From positions 496,001 through 560,000 of the forward strand of contig NZ_AP012333.1 in the NCBI RefSeq assembly GCF_001042675.1: a stretch of DNA of 64,000 bases, in the 5' to 3' direction. Origin of the DNA: Parascardovia denticolens DSM 10105 = JCM 12538 (GTDB lineage: Bacteria > Actinomycetota > Actinomycetes > Actinomycetales > Bifidobacteriaceae). Below are positions 62,239 through 64,000 of the stretch, in pieces; position 1 is the stretch's first letter; each line of letters opens with the position of its first letter. The notes beneath the pieces are model-generated. The model saw only the letters and a list, made by a program, of their open reading frames with translations, did no database searches and was not told the origin of the DNA. Position numbers and translations under genes: made by a program.

Positions 62239-62865
62239 ATGTTGGTTGAATACGGTACGCAGAAGTTGTATTACGGTTTTCCCGTTTTCATCCTCGGATA
62301 TGAAGATGATAAACATGGGATGAACATCACGACCTGCACTTCCTCTTATTCTTTGCGCAATACGGTCAGTGTCGGAATGCTTTCGACCTCGAACGCCGCC
62401 CATCAAATGAAAGAATCCGGACGGTTCTCGATGAACGTCATCGACGAAGGCATGATGGCCGTCGCTGAATTCGCAGGAATAAAGCGCGGCGGAACCAATA
62501 AGGCGGGTAGACCGGGAACGGATAAGCTGCAAGAATCCGGAGTCGACTTCCAGGCCATGGAAGGCTTGCCAGTCCTTTCCCGCGCCCGCATCGTACTCTT
62601 GTGCGATGTCGTGGAGGTCCACGAATTCGATCAGGTGACCCATTTCACCGCATCGATTTCGAAAAGGTTGATTGATGATTCATTGCTCGACGAAAAAGGG
62701 CATTTCATTTACCGCGATTTTAACCCCGTGATTTACGAGGGTGACACCCGTCGTCGCATGTATCGGTTCATTGAGAATGGGGAAGAGGGACACGAGGATA
62801 TCCTTCCTTTCGGCTCGTACGCCCGCGCCGCTCGGGGAAGGAAAGGCGAAAACCAGGAAGACTGA
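62239..62865 (+). CDS. Flavin reductase-like (flavoredoxin family) protein
   Basis: A 208-aa FMN-binding split-barrel protein. The opening EYGTQKLYYGFPVFILGYED and NITTCTSSYSL match flavoredoxin/flavin reductases, with the FMN-phosphate loop in VSVGMLSTSNAAHQM. Probably an NAD(P)H-FMN oxidoreductase in oxygen or redox defence; partner unknown. Confidence 0.8.
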   Translation: MLVEYGTQKLYYGFPVFILGYEDDKHGMNITTCTSSYSLRNTVSVGMLSTSNAAHQMKESGRFSMNVIDEGMMAVAEFAGIKRGGTNKAGRPGTDKLQESGVDFQAMEGLPVLSRARIVLLCDVVEVHEFDQVTHFTASISKRLIDDSLLDEKGHFIYRDFNPVIYEGDTRRRMYRFIENGEEGHEDILPFGSYARAARGRKGENQED

Positions 62866-63071
62866 TACGACTGGCTAAACAAGGATCCAAGCAGGATCAG
62901 TGATATCGAGAGAGCAGCTTGACGAGATTGAGGTAGTGGGCGCGACGAAGCCGAGAAGGTGAGGGAATCGAAGCTTGGCCTTATGAGAAAAGGATACCGA
63001 ATAACGCCGTGCTGTACAAAAAATGCCAAATAATGCTGGGAGCTTATCTTTCAGGCGTTTCTTCCAAAAAG
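62866..63071. other. Intergenic stretch upstream of groEL without clear feature
   Basis: No coding frame, RNA gene or repeat was recognised in the 200 nt before the groEL control region. Confidence 0.4.
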
Positions 63072-63101
63072 TTGGCAGTCGACCGGGGAGAGTGCTAATC
63101 T
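63072..63101 (+). promoter_or_regulatory. Likely groEL promoter
   Basis: TTGGCA (63072-63077), 18-nt spacer, TAATCT (63096-63101). The -10 overlaps the first half-site of the repressor region. Confidence 0.45.
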
Positions 63102-63106
63102 CATAT

Positions 63107-63133
63107 TTAGCACTCGAGGCATGAGAGTGATAA
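63107..63133. promoter_or_regulatory. CIRCE element (HrcA operator) with extra half-site
   Basis: TTAGCACTC, 9 nt, GAGTGATAA: consensus CIRCE with one mismatch in the right arm. A perfect additional half-site GAGTGCTAA lies at 63090-63098, 8 nt to the left. HrcA would repress groEL until heat stress. Confidence 0.85.
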
Positions 63134-63182
63134 TTCGATAGCTGACGATCGGATTTAACCTTCTGCGCGGGTGATGACGTAA

Positions 63183-64000
<818 letters not shown>

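Overview
The window is a high-GC stretch from an actinobacterium of the family Bifidobacteriaceae (Bifidobacterium or a close relative). This rests on a division block glyS-dusB-ftsZ-sepF-yggT-divIVA-lspA-rluD-dnaE, a NucS mismatch endonuclease, a MoxR/DUF58/VWA cluster, CIRCE-controlled groEL, lactaldehyde reductase and many starts with a TANNNT box 6-7 nt upstream (leaderless type). Family placement is inference; species is not determined.

Layout. 1-5260: tail of an unknown gene, a membrane alpha/beta hydrolase, recO, uppS and a glutamate-cysteine ligase. 5313-9572 (minus): locus A, a 723-aa LXG-like type VII secretion effector candidate, two near-identical small membrane proteins, a remnant of a third, and two small helical helper genes. 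9862-22174: glyS, dusB, ftsZ, sepF, yggT, a truncated divIVA copy, full divIVA, lspA, rluD, dnaE. 22359-25721 (plus): locus B, a second LXG-like effector with its own membrane protein and helpers. 25825-31000: frameshifted MFS-CBS transporter, DXS-like enzyme overlapping a GH5 glycosidase. 31085-42775: pepC, a fused two-unit ABC exporter, a MacB-like ABC ATPase with its large permease, nucS, and a lipoprotein FKBP prolyl isomerase. 43062-50155 (minus): HU, a YbhN-like membrane protein, purB, an alpha/beta hydrolase with a helical WXG-like N-terminus, and a Pro-rich WXG-like protein. 50328-57041 (minus): a translationally coupled MoxR/DUF58/VWA operon and ung. 57132-64000: LytR_C protein, fucO, a bacteriocin-type ABC exporter, a flavin reductase and the start of groEL.

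The most notable content is the pair of LXG-like loci. In each, the effector ends in a domain (core F-[LI]-x-W-C-[NQ]-[EQ]...Y...HKxG...S-x-Y-D) that is also the C-terminal part of a small membrane-anchored protein encoded immediately downstream. Locus A carries a tandem array of these with exact 651-bp periodicity, identical and divergent tails, and a truncated remnant. Locus B shows an equivalent N-terminal remnant fused in frame to a helper gene. This looks like a cassette system in which effector tails can be exchanged or counterparts multiplied. No type VII secretion machinery genes lie in the window, so the secretion link is inference from family resemblance.
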